Shown: positions 10,342 to 20,974 of the stretch, in pieces
Layout: every line of letters starts with the position of its first letter
Numbering within the stretch: position 1 is the stretch's first letter
Source of the DNA: Rutidosis leptorrhynchoides
Lineage: Eukaryota > Streptophyta > Magnoliopsida > Asterales > Asteraceae
Direction of reading: 5' to 3'
Length of the DNA: 64,000 nt
Assembly (NCBI RefSeq): GCF_046630445.1
Contig: NC_092341.1
Span: 258,956,001-259,020,000 of the forward strand
Translations under genes and position numbers: made by a program
The notes under the pieces: generated by a model
The model's input: only the letters and a program-made list of their open reading frames with translations
The model's database searches: none
Told to the model about the DNA's origin: nothing

Positions 10342-11733
10342 GCTTTGACTTCTATGGCTAAGAAGTTTGATGACAAGTTTCTGGGTGTGCAGTCCCAAGT
10401 TGATAAACTCCATTCTAATTTGGTTTCTCATGATGAGGTGTTGGAGGTTAGGAGGTTGGTTGGGAATGTACAGGGTTCTGGTGATGTAGCAAGTTTAACA
10501 GTTATTGGTGATAGGTTGAGTATTTTGGAGAACAAGATGCAAGGTGTTGAAGAAGTTAAAGAATGTTTTGCTGGTTTTGCCTCAGATATCAAGTCTCTTA
10601 AGGATGATCAAGCTGAAATTTGGAGGTTCTTATCTGCTCTCTCTCATGATGATGTCAAAAAGGGGGAGAAGAGAAAGAGGTCATCAGCTGAAGGTGTTGA
10701 GGGGGAGTCTTCCAAAAGGGCTCATATTGAGGGGGAGTTACAGGTTGAGGGGGAGAGTAATGATGGTGAAAGAATGGAAACTGAAACTGAGGTGATTGTT
10801 AATCAAAATCAAGTTGAAACTGGAGTTGTTGAACCTGTTGTTGATGTTTCAATGGTTGATGCTGGAGTTATTGCTAGAGATGTTGGTGTTCAAGTTTCTC
10901 AAATTCATGATCAAGCAGTTGTTGCATGTGTGAATCAAACAGGTACAGATGTTGGTACAAGTGGTGGTGTTGTTCAACCAAGTGATGATATACAGGTGAA
11001 TGTTCAAGAGGGTGGTGATGGCAATGATCAAGAAAATGTTGTTATGGTTGCAGCTGCTCAAGACAAATTGAGGTTTTTAATGAACAAAAGATTCAGGTTT
11101 AAGAGGTATGAAGGAGATGTAGTTAATGTTGAGATTGTGAAGTCAGAAACTGAGGTGAATTTGTTGTTGACTATGACTCATATGTCTGATAAAAGAATAA
11201 AGGTGAAAGTGAGTCATATTATGAGACTTGGTTTTTGTGAGTGGAGAGGTTTGGCAGTTTGTATACAAAGATGTGAAGGAGATAAGGAGATTGTTGATGA
11301 AGTGTTCAAGAAAGTGTGTAATTTAGTTCATCTTGTTTTTGAAGAAGGATTTATCAGCTTGAAGGATTATGAGGTTTTCTGTGGTATGTTTAATTTGGAG
11401 ATGAAAGAAAGAAGGTTTAGAGGTCATGTTGGGAGATACTCTGTTCCAGAACATTTGCAGTTTATTGATGAAAGCTATGTTGAGTATTTGGATGCCTTAA
11501 TGATCAAAACGACTGGAAATCTAAGAATGCTGATTAGAGTGGATCAGTTTGAAGGTGCAGATATTAATTTGTTGCTTGGATTGTTGACCAGGTGCACAAC
11601 TGAACAGACTCATCCTTTTAGAGTTAAGTTGTTGAAACACTTGCAGGGTAAGTTGCCCATGTTGAAGAAAATGAGATATATGAAGAGCAAGTGTAAGTTG
11701 ATTGAGAAGGAGCTTACAAAACTGAAGGAGTAG
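10342..11733 (+). CDS. Env-position ORF, C-terminal part with coiled coils
   Basis: The same frame continues for 464 codons after TAG 10339-10341. The first internal ATG (10354) gives a protein with a likely coiled coil at about residues 15-105. A Lys/Arg-rich patch with repeated Glu-Gly-Glu follows, then an acidic, Val-rich linker. A compact C-terminal region (about 240-462) ends in a Lys-rich helix. No known enzymatic domain is recognisable. It ends about 40 bp before the 3' LTR, as usual for the last ORF of a Sirevirus. Either it is the last third of a roughly 1,000-residue protein or it is now a separate ORF. Confidence 0.65.
   Translation, partial: ALTSMAKKFDDKFLGVQSQVDKLHSNLVSHDEVLEVRRLVGNVQGSGDVASLTVIGDRLSILENKMQGVEEVKECFAGFASDIKSLKDDQAEIWRFLSALSHDDVKKGEKRKRSSAEGVEGESSKRAHIEGELQVEGESNDGERMETETEVIVNQNQVETGVVEPVVDVSMVDAGVIARDVGVQVSQIHDQAVVACVNQTGTDVGTSGGVVQPSDDIQVNVQEGGDGNDQENVVMVAAAQDKLRFLMNKRFRFKRYEGDVVNVEIVKSETEVNLLLTMTHMSDKRIKVKVSHIMRLGFCEWRGLAVCIQRCEGDKEIVDEVFKKVCNLVHLVFEEGFISLKDYEVFCGMFNLEMKERRFRGHVGRYSVPEHLQFIDESYVEYLDALMIKTTGNLRMLIRVDQFEGADINLLLGLLTRCTTEQTHPFRVKLLKHLQGKLPMLKKMRYMKSKCKLIEKELTKLKE
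10661..10757 (+). other. Four internal polypurine-tract-like repeats
   Basis: The string GGGGGAG occurs at about 10662, 10701, 10731 and 10749, each in a purine-rich context, and matches the core of the PPT next to the 3' LTR. Multiple PPT copies upstream of the 3' LTR have been reported as a Sirevirus trait. Here they lie inside the ORF and encode Glu-Gly-Glu. Confidence 0.5.
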
Positions 11734-11760
11734 AAGAACAGGTAGTTTTGACATCATCAT

Positions 11761-11772
11761 ATAGGGGGAGAT
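11761..11772 (+). other. Polypurine tract of the Sirevirus element
   Basis: ATAGGGGGAGAT immediately before the 3' LTR; the primer for plus-strand DNA synthesis. Confidence 0.9.
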
Positions 11773-12227
11773 TGTTGGAAAATGATCTGATGAGTCAAAA
11801 TGTTTTTGCAGGAGTTTAGAGTCTGAATGTTAGAGTCTGGAGTTGCAGAATCTGTTGTGGTCAACGGTTTAATTACTTGATAATGAAGCTATGGGAATTC
11901 TGGAGATCTGGATAAATATTTAGAAGATCACGTTTTGATTTGATATTATCTCTAGAAGATAAACACTGATTTGTTTAGAATATTAATAAGTTTAAGTTTA
12001 TCTTTTCCTATTTTCTAGTCAAGTAGTTTTGGAAACCAAATCATAAAGATTTGGTTTATCTTGTATAAATAGGGGTACGATGATTCTGTATTTTGTATCT
12101 TTTGAAGCACGAATACTTTTCTCTCTTATTCTATCAATTCGCGTTCTCTCAATTTCATGTTCATATAATTCTTATTTATTGTTTATTGAGAGTCTTGTGT
12201 TCATAATCAAGTTATTGTGAACTAATA
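11773..12227 (+). repeat. 3' LTR of the Sirevirus element
   Basis: 455 bp, differing from the 5' LTR at four positions by my reading (one T/G and three T/C differences) and with no indel. It is followed by AACAT, the second copy of the target duplication. Confidence 0.95.
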
Positions 12228-12232
12228 AACAT

Positions 12233-12880
12233 TAAGGATTTTATTTGTATATTGCTATTCACTATTCATTTTTGTATCGTCGAAAGTTAATTGGACATTT
12301 TGATAAATAGATAAGATAGGAATACAATAATAAAGTTTCTTTAATTTCCTTGATATGAAATCGGAAGAGAGGGAGTCGAACGAGGAGCTCATGTAATGTA
12401 AATAAAAAGTATAATAAAATTGTAAGATAAATGAAAAGTACAGATTAATTGTGTATTTTTGAATAAAACAATAGTTATGAAACATATTAAGTATATATTA
12501 TACGTTATTAGTAAAAGTGTAAAACATGAAATCCAAAATAAATTAATTAATTAGCCCACAGATAAAATGATGGATGCAAGAGCCAAAGTTAAAGTTGAAA
12601 CAATAATTTCTTGTCTTACGTGTCTTCCACCAAGTGTGATCGTGCCACTCAAATTTGGCCACAACCACTCCATAATTTAATGTTATTTACAACTTTATGT
12701 TTTTAATGTTAAATTGATCAGTAATTAATAATTAACTTTGTCGAGTCGCCACGGTCCATTCAACCTAATCCACCAGCATCATTTTTGTTATTTTATATTT
12801 TTAACGTTTAGATAAGTAAAGAGTAAAGGGAGTCAATATTTTCAATTATACTTTTGATAAATTGATAAATACACTCATAA
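12233..12880. other. AT-rich flank, no gene seen
   Basis: Host-side sequence resuming after the element. It has no ORF of note and no recognisable element ends. Segments around 12580-12680 are less AT-rich but did not resolve into a known feature. Confidence 0.5.
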
Positions 12881-13671
12881 GCGTTAGGTTAAGTCCGCTT
12901 ATCCCGTGTCCGGTTTCTCTAAAGGGTTAATGATATAGGGTACAATGTAGATTCGTACATGCGTTTAAGTAAAAGTGCGAGTAAGCAGAAACAAAAGCTT
13001 AAGGTTGGTTTGAATGCTTCTGTTTCCGCCTCATGCGTTAACGTTGATTCTGTCCATAACCACTTAACTAGAAAAGGTTAAGTATAAAGTGGATTTGCAA
13101 CGATCCTAAGTTGCAAGATGTGAGCCGTAGGGTGAGGCATCCATTTATGAAACGTCTTCATCAATGTGTGTGGTGGTTGCTCCAGCAGAGTCTCAAAAAA
13201 TTTTTGACGCCTAAATGGTTAAAGGTAAGCTAATAGGTTCGAAACAATCAAGAAATGAATTTCGGAGTTATGAAGAGTTTTTCGAAGTCTTGGCAATATA
13301 TTCTGATCCGTGTCGGAATAAAAAACATTGAGGGTCAAGATCCAAGGAGGTTCATTGCAAGGTAGAGTTTATCGTATCTTGTAGAGGTTCGTTATGAGGA
13401 TTTTATTTTGTCTTGTATTGTCTTTGGTTCGTTGCGTGTTTTTAGTTACTTGTTAGTTTAGTTTGGTGTTTGATTGGTTGATTGTGATGTTTTATTTATA
13501 TTAGGGTAGTCTCAGTCGTACATAACGTTTAAGCTTTCATTTTCTAATTTCGAGTCTTCCCTTATCCGGTTGTATCTTTGTTCAGTTCGTGTATCTTGTG
13601 ATGAATTATCCGTTGTTTTATAATATTCGTTATTTTAGCAAAAAAAAAAAACAAAAATAAAAATAAAAATA
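12880..13671 (+). mobile_element. Possible retroposed sequence with A-rich 3' end
   Basis: A more GC-balanced block that ends in a long A-rich stretch ('ttttagc' then A12, CAAAAATAAAAAT) at about 13639-13671. This is the layout of a LINE 3' end or other retroposed copy on the plus strand. No ORF with a recognisable domain was found, and no target duplication could be fixed. Confidence 0.3.
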
Positions 13672-13895
13672 ATCTTGATATACAATTACTCAGAAGTAAA
13701 TACTAGTCGACACATTTACACTTAATATCCAAATTGACTTGCTCGGATAAAAAGTGTTTTTATTAAGCTTTGAAAATTGATTATGCATTTTAAATAATTA
13801 TAAATTAAATAATCAGTTGTAGAAAAACGTGTTTTACATAAACCATGTTTGAATTCAATATTGTAGTTTGATAACACAATAATTTAATGATCAAA

Positions 13896-13940
13896 CACTA
13901 CAAGAAAAAGGGCTTTAATGACAAAGACTAGTCATCAACA
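13896..13940 (+). mobile_element. CACTA-type terminal fragment
   Basis: CACTACAAGAAAAAGGGC followed by subterminal sequence matches the typical end of plant CACTA (En/Spm) transposons. No opposite end (…CTTGTAGTG) was seen, so only one terminus is supported. Confidence 0.45.
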
Positions 13941-15660
13941 ATAATAGTAAATTCAAATGCTTATAAGAGTTGTCAAGCCAATTCCAAAACTCTTTCACCG
14001 AACTCCACTTAGGGAGACAAATAGAGGACCAAGTAGCAATAGAAGTCATGTAGCGATGTTACATTAGACAAAACTGCGTTTGACATCTTCAGTTACAAAA
14101 TTGAAAGTAGAACAAAGCAGATGGTAATATTCGCCTCACGAGCATGAAGATTAGCTTTTTCCGGAAACCTATTACAGAAAAGGTGTCAACAAAAAACATT
14201 ATATTTTGGGGCATCACCTTACACCAATACGTCTTCTTGACTCCAATTGAAGCGTTATCAATCGTAGAACCATCAATTATAGCTCGAGTATCTTTAACAT
14301 TGAAAGTATTCGAGGACGTGTCGTTCCACATCCATTGACCTGCAAAGTCAAAAAGATATATATTCAACAAAAGATTACCAAGCTGATCAATTTGATCATA
14401 TTCCACCCCATTTTGTGTGGTATTCGCCATTTCCATATCCAAGAATTGAAATTTAATTCGTCAACAATACAACATTTTTTTTAGTTTCAAAAGCAAACAA
14501 TATAGGAAGCTTATCCCGAAAAAAACCGATGCACTCTAGCCTGAAACGAGTAGCTCTTTTAGGGCTAACTGTAATGGACATGGCCGACTCATCCCCAGAT
14601 TATATTGATGAGAAACTAAACTAATATTAATATTACCGCAAATTCTTCCCGACGAGCGCTTGACATAAGGTTATAAACCATCAGCTTAGGACCCGTGGAT
14701 TGCTTGAACAACCATAACCTATTTTGAATCCATATTTTTAACATATCTCCATTTATAGAGAAGAGCCTTGTTAAGAGAGTCGAGGCTAATGACCCCAAGG
14801 CCGTCTTTATCTTGATTAGAACATATAACATCCCATTTTAGCCAATTAATTTATTTTCACAAGGACCCTGAAAACAAATTTAACTAACGTAAGTCGCCCC
14901 CATATGAGAGAAGATTCACATGATAAGAAGCCGGAGAACAGCCAATCGGAGCAGATAGTATGTTGAGCTCATCATTTTGGATACCAAAACCAATAAGATT
15001 AGTTTTTTGGATGCTAATACGAAGACATGTGACAGTATAAAAACAACCCAATATGGTGATGAGACTATTATTGTTAATACCACAACATTCACGCATAAAA
15101 TGAGCGTCATATGCAATAAAACAGTGAAAAATTAAGCAACGCTTAAGAAGGTTACCCACTATGCTACCCAAAAACAAGCCGATATCGAGGCTATCTTCAA
15201 GAACTGAGATAATGGATCTCCTTGTCTTTGACCTCGCTCAATTCTGATTTCTTCCGAAAGACTACCATTAACAGAGGCGAACCAAGGATTTACAGATGGG
15301 GTGACTTAGTCATTAATCGAATGATTACAAAAAAAAAACTACATAAACAAGCCATAGCATTATATTTGATATTTGGGACTTGAGAAAGACTTTCAATTAT
15401 TTGTGCATAATAATACAAATGAAACTTGGGTCTCGATTGGGCCTTGGGGGAGGCTGAGCACCCCCTCAGTCCCCCCTTGTCTCCGCCCCTGACCATTAAC
15501 CAAGATAGAAGCAAAACGATGAAGTAAGATACCCTTTAATTCAAAGAATCGACGTATGACCAAATCCAAGGAAAGAAAAAATGGATTAGATAAATTTACA
15601 ACTAACCGAGACAAAGCCTTTACATAATCAACTTTTGAAAACATACGCAACAGAAATAAA
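13941..15660 (-). pseudogene. LINE (L1-like) ORF2 fragment, RT to zf-RVT
   Basis: On the minus strand, going from 15660 downward, I can read a KVDYVKA-type RT block, then SILVNG. After the hAT insertion come RGQRQGDPLS (about 15230-15260) and a block with LRI..KTNLIGFG and IGC (about 14950-15080). The zf-RVT part follows with WMWND, NTFNVKDTR and WCKVMPQNI (about 14190-14350). The pieces are in different frames and contain many stops, so the copy is dead. The 5' half (endonuclease, ORF1) is missing, as is usual for 5'-truncated LINEs. The CACTA fragment lies at its 3' end. Confidence 0.85.
15272..15491. mobile_element. hAT-type MITE, 8-bp TSD ACCATTAA
   Basis: A 220-bp element with ends CAGAGGCGAACC and CTCCGCCCCTG, which are imperfect inverted repeats. 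It is flanked by ACCATTAA on both sides (15264-15271 and 15492-15499), the 8-bp duplication expected for hAT. It interrupts the minus-strand LINE between VNG and SLSEE of its RT, so it is younger than that LINE. Confidence 0.88.
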
Positions 15661-16339
15661 CCAAAGTATATAAATCATTTAGCAAGCATATATTGTCGAT
15701 AATTATTACTTTTTATAAACCGAATCCTTAATACAATTTATATATTACTCCTAGAAATTATTTAGTTTAACTATCTTTAATTATGAAAAATTAAAAGTGA
15801 CAATAAGTTGAAGCACATATACCCACTTTCTTTCTCTCCATCTAATCAACTTTTTATTTTGTACTTTTAAATGCTTGAATAACTTCACATAGATGTTTGC
15901 TTATTTGTTACATAAGAACAAGCTTTTCATGAAAATATCTTAATCTTAAGCAACAGTATAAAAATGCATATTAGTGATTATGTTTTATATTATATTCAAC
16001 ATTTGGATTTTGTTTACTAGAGATAGAATACTTTTTTTCGCTTTTCTTAGATGAGAATATATCACAAGTGAGATAATCACTCATAGTCATCTAAATTGTC
16101 GTATTTGAAGAAATTAAACTGAGTTTTATTTTCATAAGCATTGCAACATGACAAAATCGGTATTACTTCTTACGCACCGTACATAATTTTACACGAATAA
16201 TGGTCGGAAAGGCTCATCGATACCTCCAAGTCAAAGGCCCTTTAATACAATTCTTATTGTGTGAAATGTTTTAACATATTAAAAATTACAAGCATAACAA
16301 TACATACTTTAGAGGTCTTATAAAATCGCATTTGCCGTT
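15661..16339. other. AT-rich sequence, no gene seen
   Basis: No ORF, element end or structured repeat was recognised in this stretch. Confidence 0.5.
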
Positions 16340-16361
16340 AAAAAAAAAAAAAAAAAAAAAA
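16340..16361 (+). repeat. Poly(A) run after 'ttgccgtt'
   Basis: About 22 A residues preceded by 'gcatttgccgtt'. The same 'tgccgtt + A run' ends the large plus-strand LINE near 56940, so this could be the tail of a severely 5'-truncated LINE copy. Confidence 0.5.
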
Positions 16362-16599
16362 AGTGGCACCAAGAATGGGTATTAACTATTCAAAATTTTG
16401 GCATACAAATGCATACGTTATTACCAAGGAATGGGTATTAACTATTCAAATTTTGACGTCTTATCGGATTGGACACAATTTGAACAATTTGGTTATCAAG
16501 AAACAAAGCATTCTTTGGTGATGAGTTTTCATGTTAGATGAGTTTTCATGTTAGAAGTCGTTGATAAGGATCATTCAATTTTTTTAGGTGTTGATATGG

Positions 16600-16879
16600 G
16601 CAAAAAACTCAAAGCTTTGTTATTCTCACTAATATCACATTTGACCTTCACAACCGTGGCTCTTGATCGGCAACGCCTAATATGAGGACACTTGAAGTTA
16701 GTTCAATTCATTTGATGTACTACGTATTTGTTTTAGTGAGCTTTCTTTTATATAACATTATATTTTTTTTTTTGGTTTTTTATTTTTATTATTGTATTTT
16801 AAGGGGGTTTACAATGTTTTGATGAAATACTCATCTACTTTAATATATCTCCGGATTTTTAATTAAAAAAAAAAAAAAA
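16600..16879 (+). mobile_element. Possible truncated retroelement 3' end with poly(A)
   Basis: A T-rich 3' UTR-like stretch ending 'atatctccggatttttaatt' plus about 15 A residues, as in a LINE 3' terminus. The SINE at 16889 lies directly after the A run. No coding remnant is recognisable. Confidence 0.3.
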
Positions 16880-16888
16880 CAATGCATA

Positions 16889-17159
16889 GGTGAACTTTTA
16901 TTTGATTGACAGTATCGACATCACCCAGGGGGACTTAAAAACTTTCGCAATCATATGCCCCACACACGCGTTAGGAGGGAATCCAAATCCCTACAACCCA
17001 TGCGGTACGGTTGAATGTTGGGGAAACCTCCTCCGAGAAGCTAATTGCGTAGTATCAATTAGCTCCCAGCTCATCCCGGCTTCGGGAATCGAACCTGCGC
17101 CTACTCCTTCAAGACAAACAGGCCGCCCCTCGTATACCACTTAGGCAATGCCTCGGCTG
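16889..17159 (-). mobile_element. tRNA-derived SINE
   Basis: On the minus strand the head has a pol III A box (complement at 17138-17148, reading TGCCTAAGTGG) and a B box (complement at 17084-17095, reading GGTTCGATTCCC) with normal tRNA-like spacing. It is flanked by TGCATA on both sides (16883-16888 and 17160-17165). It is about 271 bp. An inner inverted repeat CTAATTG...CAATTAG lies at 17041-17062. The plus-strand 84-codon ORF across it is not a gene. Confidence 0.75.
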
Positions 17160-17165
17160 TGCATA

Positions 17166-17736
17166 CGTTAACTTAATGTCATTTTATATAAAAAGTATTA
17201 TTTCAATGCACAATTGTTTAGAAGGTAGGCTGAAATTAAAATTATTTAACCTAACAATAAAAACTTAATAAACAGTTAAAATTCTTTTTTTCACAAAATG
17301 AACTTTTATAGATGTTTGTTAATGTTTTTCTTAACTACATAAACTTTTTTGAATAAATAACTAACGAGAAGTAAGAAAGAAATACATTTACAAGGTAGAC
17401 AATGTACTTTGCAACTACGTTGTTCAATCCGATCTAAAATTTGGATACGACTTTAAATCGATTTAAACGAATTAGTGACATTATTATTATTTGTGATGTG
17501 GCTCTTTCAGATCTTGTTGTCCTTGAAGATGTTTGCTAATGTACCAGTTGTCCTTGAAGATGTTTGCTGATTTACCTTGTATATAAAGATAAATGAGAAC
17601 ATAAATGGAAAACTCAAAACTCTAATTAACATGTAATGTATTAAAAAAGATATTCTTTAATATGTGATACCATCTATTTCACCCTAGGACTTTTCTACTG
17701 ATGGTATACATCGTATACTCTTATTTCTCTTATATA
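17166..17736. other. AT-rich sequence, no gene seen
   Basis: Only a short local duplication around 17505-17570 ('cttgttgtccttgaagatgt' and a similar phrase) stands out. No ORF. Confidence 0.5.
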
Positions 17737-18014
17737 CTAAAAGAACAACCATTTTTGTTCGTTTGACTAACTGAAAACGACATCAAACTTCACCTACTTT
17801 TTTTGTACTTAGTTTTTGTCTTTTTCTATTACAAAAAATGCTAAAAAAATCTGATAAATTGTACCATTTCAATTACTAAAAGAACAACCATTTTTGGTCG
17901 TTTGACTAACTGAAAACGACATCAAACTTCACCTACTTTTTTTGTAGTTAGTTTTTGTCTTTTTCTATTACAAAAAATGCTAAAAAATCTGATAAATTGT
18001 ACCATTTCAATTAC
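17737..18014. repeat. Tandem duplication, period 139 bp, two units
   Basis: The unit beginning 'ctaaaagaacaaccattttt' and ending 'gtaccatttcaatta' occurs twice in a row with few changes (for example an extra A in an A run). Confidence 0.9.
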
Positions 18015-18032
18015 AACCCACCATTTCTCCCT

Positions 18033-18035
<3 letters not shown>

Positions 18036-18067
<32 letters not shown>
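18036..18067. repeat. (CT)n microsatellite
   Basis: About 16 CT units upstream of the LINE ORF1. It could be part of a LINE 5' UTR, but this is not established. Confidence 0.95.
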
Positions 18068-18068
<1 letters not shown>

Positions 18069-18266
18069 AAATACAAAAACATTCAAAACTTCGAACCTCT
18101 AGTTAAGAAAATTAGACACATTATATTATCTGTACATTGATAATAATGTATCCATTTTCTAAAATAACAACTAATTATCACCAACTCAATGTATTACGGG
18201 TACAAATTCATGCACGAATTAATAATATTAATTGAGAGTTCTAGAGGCTAAGATTATTATTACTTT

Positions 18267-20383
18267 TTGGTATCGATTGTGATGATCAGTCATGAATCGT
18301 TTTCTCCCCCCCCCCCCCCCCCCCCTCCCCCCCCAGACCCTCCCATTCCAACGTCACCCTTTACGCTGGCAACCCTAAAAAGGTTCCGGCAACCACAATC
18401 AGACCATTTTCCCGATCGTAATAACGGTAATCCACGCCATAATCAAACAAATAATCATAACCACACAAACATTACATCGAATCACATCCCAAACCCTAAT
18501 ATCGATTGTGAAGATGGATGGACAACGGTGCAAAGAAAGCATAAAAATAATCAAGCTGCACCATCGCCAACTACAAAAGCAAGAAATCTAATTCGTCAAA
18601 TTGACGGTGGAAACTACAATCGACCTGGTACTCATCAACAGTGGGTGCCCAGATCCAATACTAGCAACGATTTGAATTCCAAAAGTTCAAACCATGTCAC
18701 TTACCCCAATAACATACCGTTGAAACATGGTCGGCCAGTGGATATCTCTGCAAACTAGCATCACCAAGCAAAGATAACTCGCATCATCAAGCCAAAGACA
18801 ATGTAACGTCTATCATGTTCTTCGGTTTTCCTGACCATTGGGATAAAATGGAACTTCGCATCTTCTTGTGTAGATATGGTAAGCTTATTGACATCTTCAT
18901 TCCTATATTCAAAAGATTAAAAAATGGTAACAGATTTGGATTCGCAAGATTCAGTGATGTATAAGATATTGAATTCCTGTTAAAAAGGCTTTGTTCCATT
19001 AACCTTGGCAACGGTTGTTTTCGAGCTTATAAAGCTCACGACCGAAACCAGAATGGCACCAATGACAAACATGAACCTCTGAAACAGCACACTGTTGAAC
19101 CAATGATCAATAATAAGGATGATTTGATGCACCAAAATCATGGCAGGTTGGATGGAAGATCTTTTAATGATGTGGTGACCAATAAGGAGAAACCCTCAAC
19201 TGTTAAGCAAACACTACAAAACATGGGTTAGTTCAATAGATGAGATTGTAATGGCAAATTTCGAGTTGTCTCCGTGGATGATAAAGACATTAATGTAGAT
19301 GTTCTTAAGAAAGCTATAATAGGTACTATCTCCAAATTCGAATATCCTGAGCACATAATGTTCCTATGTGATATGGAAAATTTACATAATGTCGAGGTCA
19401 AATACCTTGGTGGTATGGAAGTCATGATTATATTCGAATCCATTGAGCAAGCTAATTCAATCATTAGTGCAAAGAACCATTGCATTCATAAGTGGATGTG
19501 AAATATCCGAAAATGGGATGCAAATCATATGTCCCAAGGGAGGATAACGTGGTTAAACATTACGGGGATCCCAGTACGATTTTGGAACGAAAAAACATTC
19601 AAATCTATTGCCGAATGATGGGGACAACCATTAGATTTTGTCAATTGTTCCCTTAACGGCAATCAAAACTTAGTCGTTGGAAAAGTGTTGGTGAAACTAT
19701 CAGATGCCCATTTAGTTCACGATATTGTTCGAGTAACGTCAAATAGTTCTATTTTCTTTGCCTATGTCTCAGAAGAAGTTAACGGGATATTCAAAATTGA
19801 CACCTCATATGACCATGATGAGAATGATGGAACTGGGGGAATCTCGGAATCTGATGATCATAAATCGATGGATACCGACAATGAAAAGGTCCCGGATTTT
19901 TTGGATGAGATGATGTCGAGTCACATACATCGCACAGGAAAAAAGGATGATTAGATGATCGTTATTCTAAATGCTGGGTTTCGGATAGTAATTTTTTTGA
20001 TACCAACTCGGATGCAAATAATGCATCAGATAATGTTCAGGTTCTAGATGTTGAAACGAATGGTGAAAGCAAAACAACTTAGATCAAAATGTGCAAGAAA
20101 AAAACTGTGCAATCCAATAGATCACTAAAGTCCACCGCTGATGGGGCTCCTTGTTCTGTCAGCAGCCTATCATTGAACAAATCGTCGATAATATTGGGCC
20201 AGCTCTTGGACCAGATCCTAGGCCCAAAATTAATCCAAATAACACTAATGATGGACCGCCAAGTATCCCAAACTTAACACCCGGCACTGAATATGTTCCG
20301 TATAATCGAACCAACCTGTCGAACGATGCATCAAAATCTGCTGTTAATCCTATTACTGTTGGGATGAATTTAGATGAAGGAAA
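18267..20383 (+). pseudogene. LINE segment 1: ORF1 (RRM, DUF4283-like), decayed
   Basis: The N-terminal part of the ORF1 of an L1-like LINE. ORF1 proteins bind the element RNA. A first open piece (18267-18758) starts with a C-rich tract coding poly-Pro, then an Asn/His-rich region and the DGWTTVQRK motif common at this position in plant LINEs. After a one-base frame change an RRM is readable from about 18803, with MFFGFP as RNP2-like and RFGFARF as RNP1. Further pieces match the DUF4283-like region (WLNITGIPVRFW at about 19539-19574) and an acidic tail. There are several in-frame stops. The text ends abruptly at 20383, where the long LTR element begins, and appears to continue at 38421. Confidence 0.85.
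18306..18335. repeat. Poly(C) tract
   Basis: About 30 bp of almost pure C with a single T. It lies inside the LINE ORF1 remnant and codes a proline run. Tracts of this length are unusual in AT-rich plant DNA. Confidence 0.9.
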
Positions 20384-20974
20384 TGAAAGGACCTGTTCAT
20401 ATACATTATAAACGATTCACAATAGTTGATTACATCGCGAGGTATTTGACCTCTATATGATACATTTTACAAACATTGTATTCGTTTTTAAAAGACAAAC
20501 TTTCTTTACATCGAAAATTGACAGGCATGCATACCATTTCATAATATCCATTATCCAACTATAAATTGACTTAATAATAATCTTTGATGAACTCAATGAC
20601 TCGAATGCAACGTTCTTCAAAATATGCCATGAAAGACTCCAAGTAATATCTTGAAAATGAGCAAACGCACAGCGGAAGATTTCTTTCAATCCTGAGAATA
20701 AACATGCTTTAAAGTGTCAACCAAAAGGTTGGTGAGTTCATTAGTTTATCATAATCATTCATTTTCATCATTTTAATAGACCACAAGAATTTCATTTCCA
20801 GTTCTCATAAATATACGTCCCATGCATAAAGAAAAAAATCATTCATATGGTGAACACCTGGTAAACGACATCAACAAGATGCATATAAGAATATCCCCTA
20901 TCATTCCGGGAAATCCTTCGGACATGATAAAAAAACATCGAAGTACTAAAGCATCCGGTACTTTGGATGGGGTT

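Larger units (their letters stand above)
2291..12227 (+). mobile_element. Sirevirus-type Ty1/copia LTR retrotransposon, structurally complete
   Basis: A 9,937-bp element with two 455-bp LTRs, a 5-bp target duplication AACAT (2286-2290 and 12228-12232), a tRNA-Met primer-binding site and a polypurine tract. The order gag, protease, integrase, RT, RNase H is that of copia. Two traits indicate the Sirevirus lineage: a gag that continues far past its zinc knuckle, and a long extra ORF in the position of env after pol. The LTRs differ at only 4 of 455 sites, so insertion was recent. Even so, the copy carries a pol frameshift and several in-frame stops, so it is unlikely to be autonomous. Confidence 0.93.

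Noticed and set aside
8689..11733. True viral envelope gene
   Set aside because: The position fits env, but no signal peptide, cleavage site or clear membrane anchor is visible; called only env-position ORF.
16890..17144. 84-codon plus-strand ORF as a gene, or a tRNA gene on the minus strand
   Set aside because: A and B boxes with a 271-bp body and a short flanking duplication indicate a SINE. The cloverleaf is not complete enough for a functional tRNA.
18267..18758. Proline-rich host protein
   Set aside because: The frame continues, after a shift, into an RRM and DUF4283-like region typical of LINE ORF1, and the poly-Pro comes from a poly(C) tract.
20453..20689. 78-codon ORF conserved in two places (also 32329-32565)
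   Set aside because: The conservation reflects the two LTRs of one element; the ORF is short and has no motif.
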